A stretch of 7,128 nt of DNA from assembly GCA_022865845.1 (NCBI GenBank), contig JALHUC010000405.1, positions 1-7,128 on the forward strand, read 5' to 3'. This stretch comes from a bacterium (GTDB taxonomy: Bacteria; BMS3Abin14). This document shows, one piece after another, positions 6,972 to 7,128 of the stretch. The stretch's first letter is position 1; every line of letters starts with the position of its first letter. Below the pieces are notes generated by a model. That model had not been told where the DNA came from. It searched no databases and worked only from the letters and a program-made list of their open reading frames with translations. The position numbers and the translations under genes are program-made.

Positions 6972-6977
6972 AAGGAG
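6972..6977 (+). promoter_or_regulatory. Shine-Dalgarno AAGGAG with unusual start spacing
   Basis: AAGGAG is a strong ribosome-binding sequence but abuts the TTG at 6978 with no spacer. The codon at the usual distance (6 nt) is TTA at 6984, followed by AAA AAA TTC, which looks like the start of a signal peptide. TTA is not a normal start codon, so the true start is unclear. Confidence 0.6.
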
Positions 6978-7128
6978 TTGTTTTTAAAAAAATTCAGAAC
7001 CATCAATCTGCTGCTCCTTATCACCTTCGTGCTGTCCATATCTGTCGGTGTCTACGCTCAGGAAGAGGAGCGCCCAGACTTCTCCCTTATTGAGTACAAG
7101 AGCGGGAAACAGCAATCCTTCCAGGACA
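6978..7128 (+). CDS. Exported protein of unknown function, N-terminal fragment
   Basis: This open frame runs off the window after 50 codons. Its N-terminus is a clear Sec signal peptide: a basic KKFR (4-7), a hydrophobic core (about 9-25, INLLLLITFVLSISVGV), then VYA before QEEE, a good signal peptidase I site after residue 27. The mature part begins QEEERPDFSLIEYKSG, acidic and then polar, so a periplasmic, outer-membrane or secreted protein is likely. No lipobox cysteine is seen. I do not recognise the family from 23 mature residues. The frame is closed upstream by TGA at 6942-6944 and TTG 6978 is the only usual start before the signal peptide, but the ribosome site touches it directly; see the separate entry for that site. 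The gene has its own predicted promoter, so it is probably not part of the ClC-helicase unit. Confidence 0.6.
   Translation, partial: MFLKKFRTINLLLLITFVLSISVGVYAQEEERPDFSLIEYKSGKQQSFQD

Overview
The window reads as an ordinary bacterial chromosomal segment with all recognised genes on the + strand. Order: 3' end of glmU, complete glmS, a YpeA-like GNAT acetyltransferase, a CBS-domain ClC anion channel/transporter, a PcrA/UvrD-type DNA helicase, and the 5' end of an unidentified exported protein. The glmU-glmS pairing, the moderately high G+C of the main genes (about 60% in lines I counted by hand), the use of TTG starts and the short heptamer repeats at gene ends would suit a Gram-negative, deltaproteobacterium-like organism. 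This is an inference; no marker here fixes the taxon.

Layout. Positions 1-2129 are the amino-sugar block. GlmS makes glucosamine-6-phosphate and GlmU makes UDP-GlcNAc at the end of the same route, feeding peptidoglycan and LPS. The two genes overlap by one base (TGATG) and are almost certainly translationally coupled. Positions 2130-2290 are a non-coding spacer with heptamer-periodic inverted repeats and a small GC-rich hairpin. Positions 2291-2731 hold the small acetyltransferase, clearly lower in G+C (about 47%) than its neighbours. Positions 2763-6783 hold the ClC gene and the helicase gene, which overlap by 17 bases. Positions 6784-6977 are a second spacer with a second heptamer-repeat element, a well-spaced sigma70-like promoter (TTGAAA, 17 nt, TATACA) and a leader hairpin. 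From 6978 a new transcription unit appears to begin with a signal-peptide protein cut off by the window end.

I see no complete new system. The points most worth a second look are: (a) the ClC protein, whose usual central anion-coordinating Ser and Tyr and internal proton glutamate appear replaced by His, Phe and Ile; (b) two similarly built heptamer-repeat, inverted-repeat elements just after the glmS and pcrA stop codons; (c) a 10-bp direct repeat bracketing the lower-G+C acetyltransferase segment; and (d) the odd start region of the last gene, where the best Shine-Dalgarno sequence points at a TTA codon.
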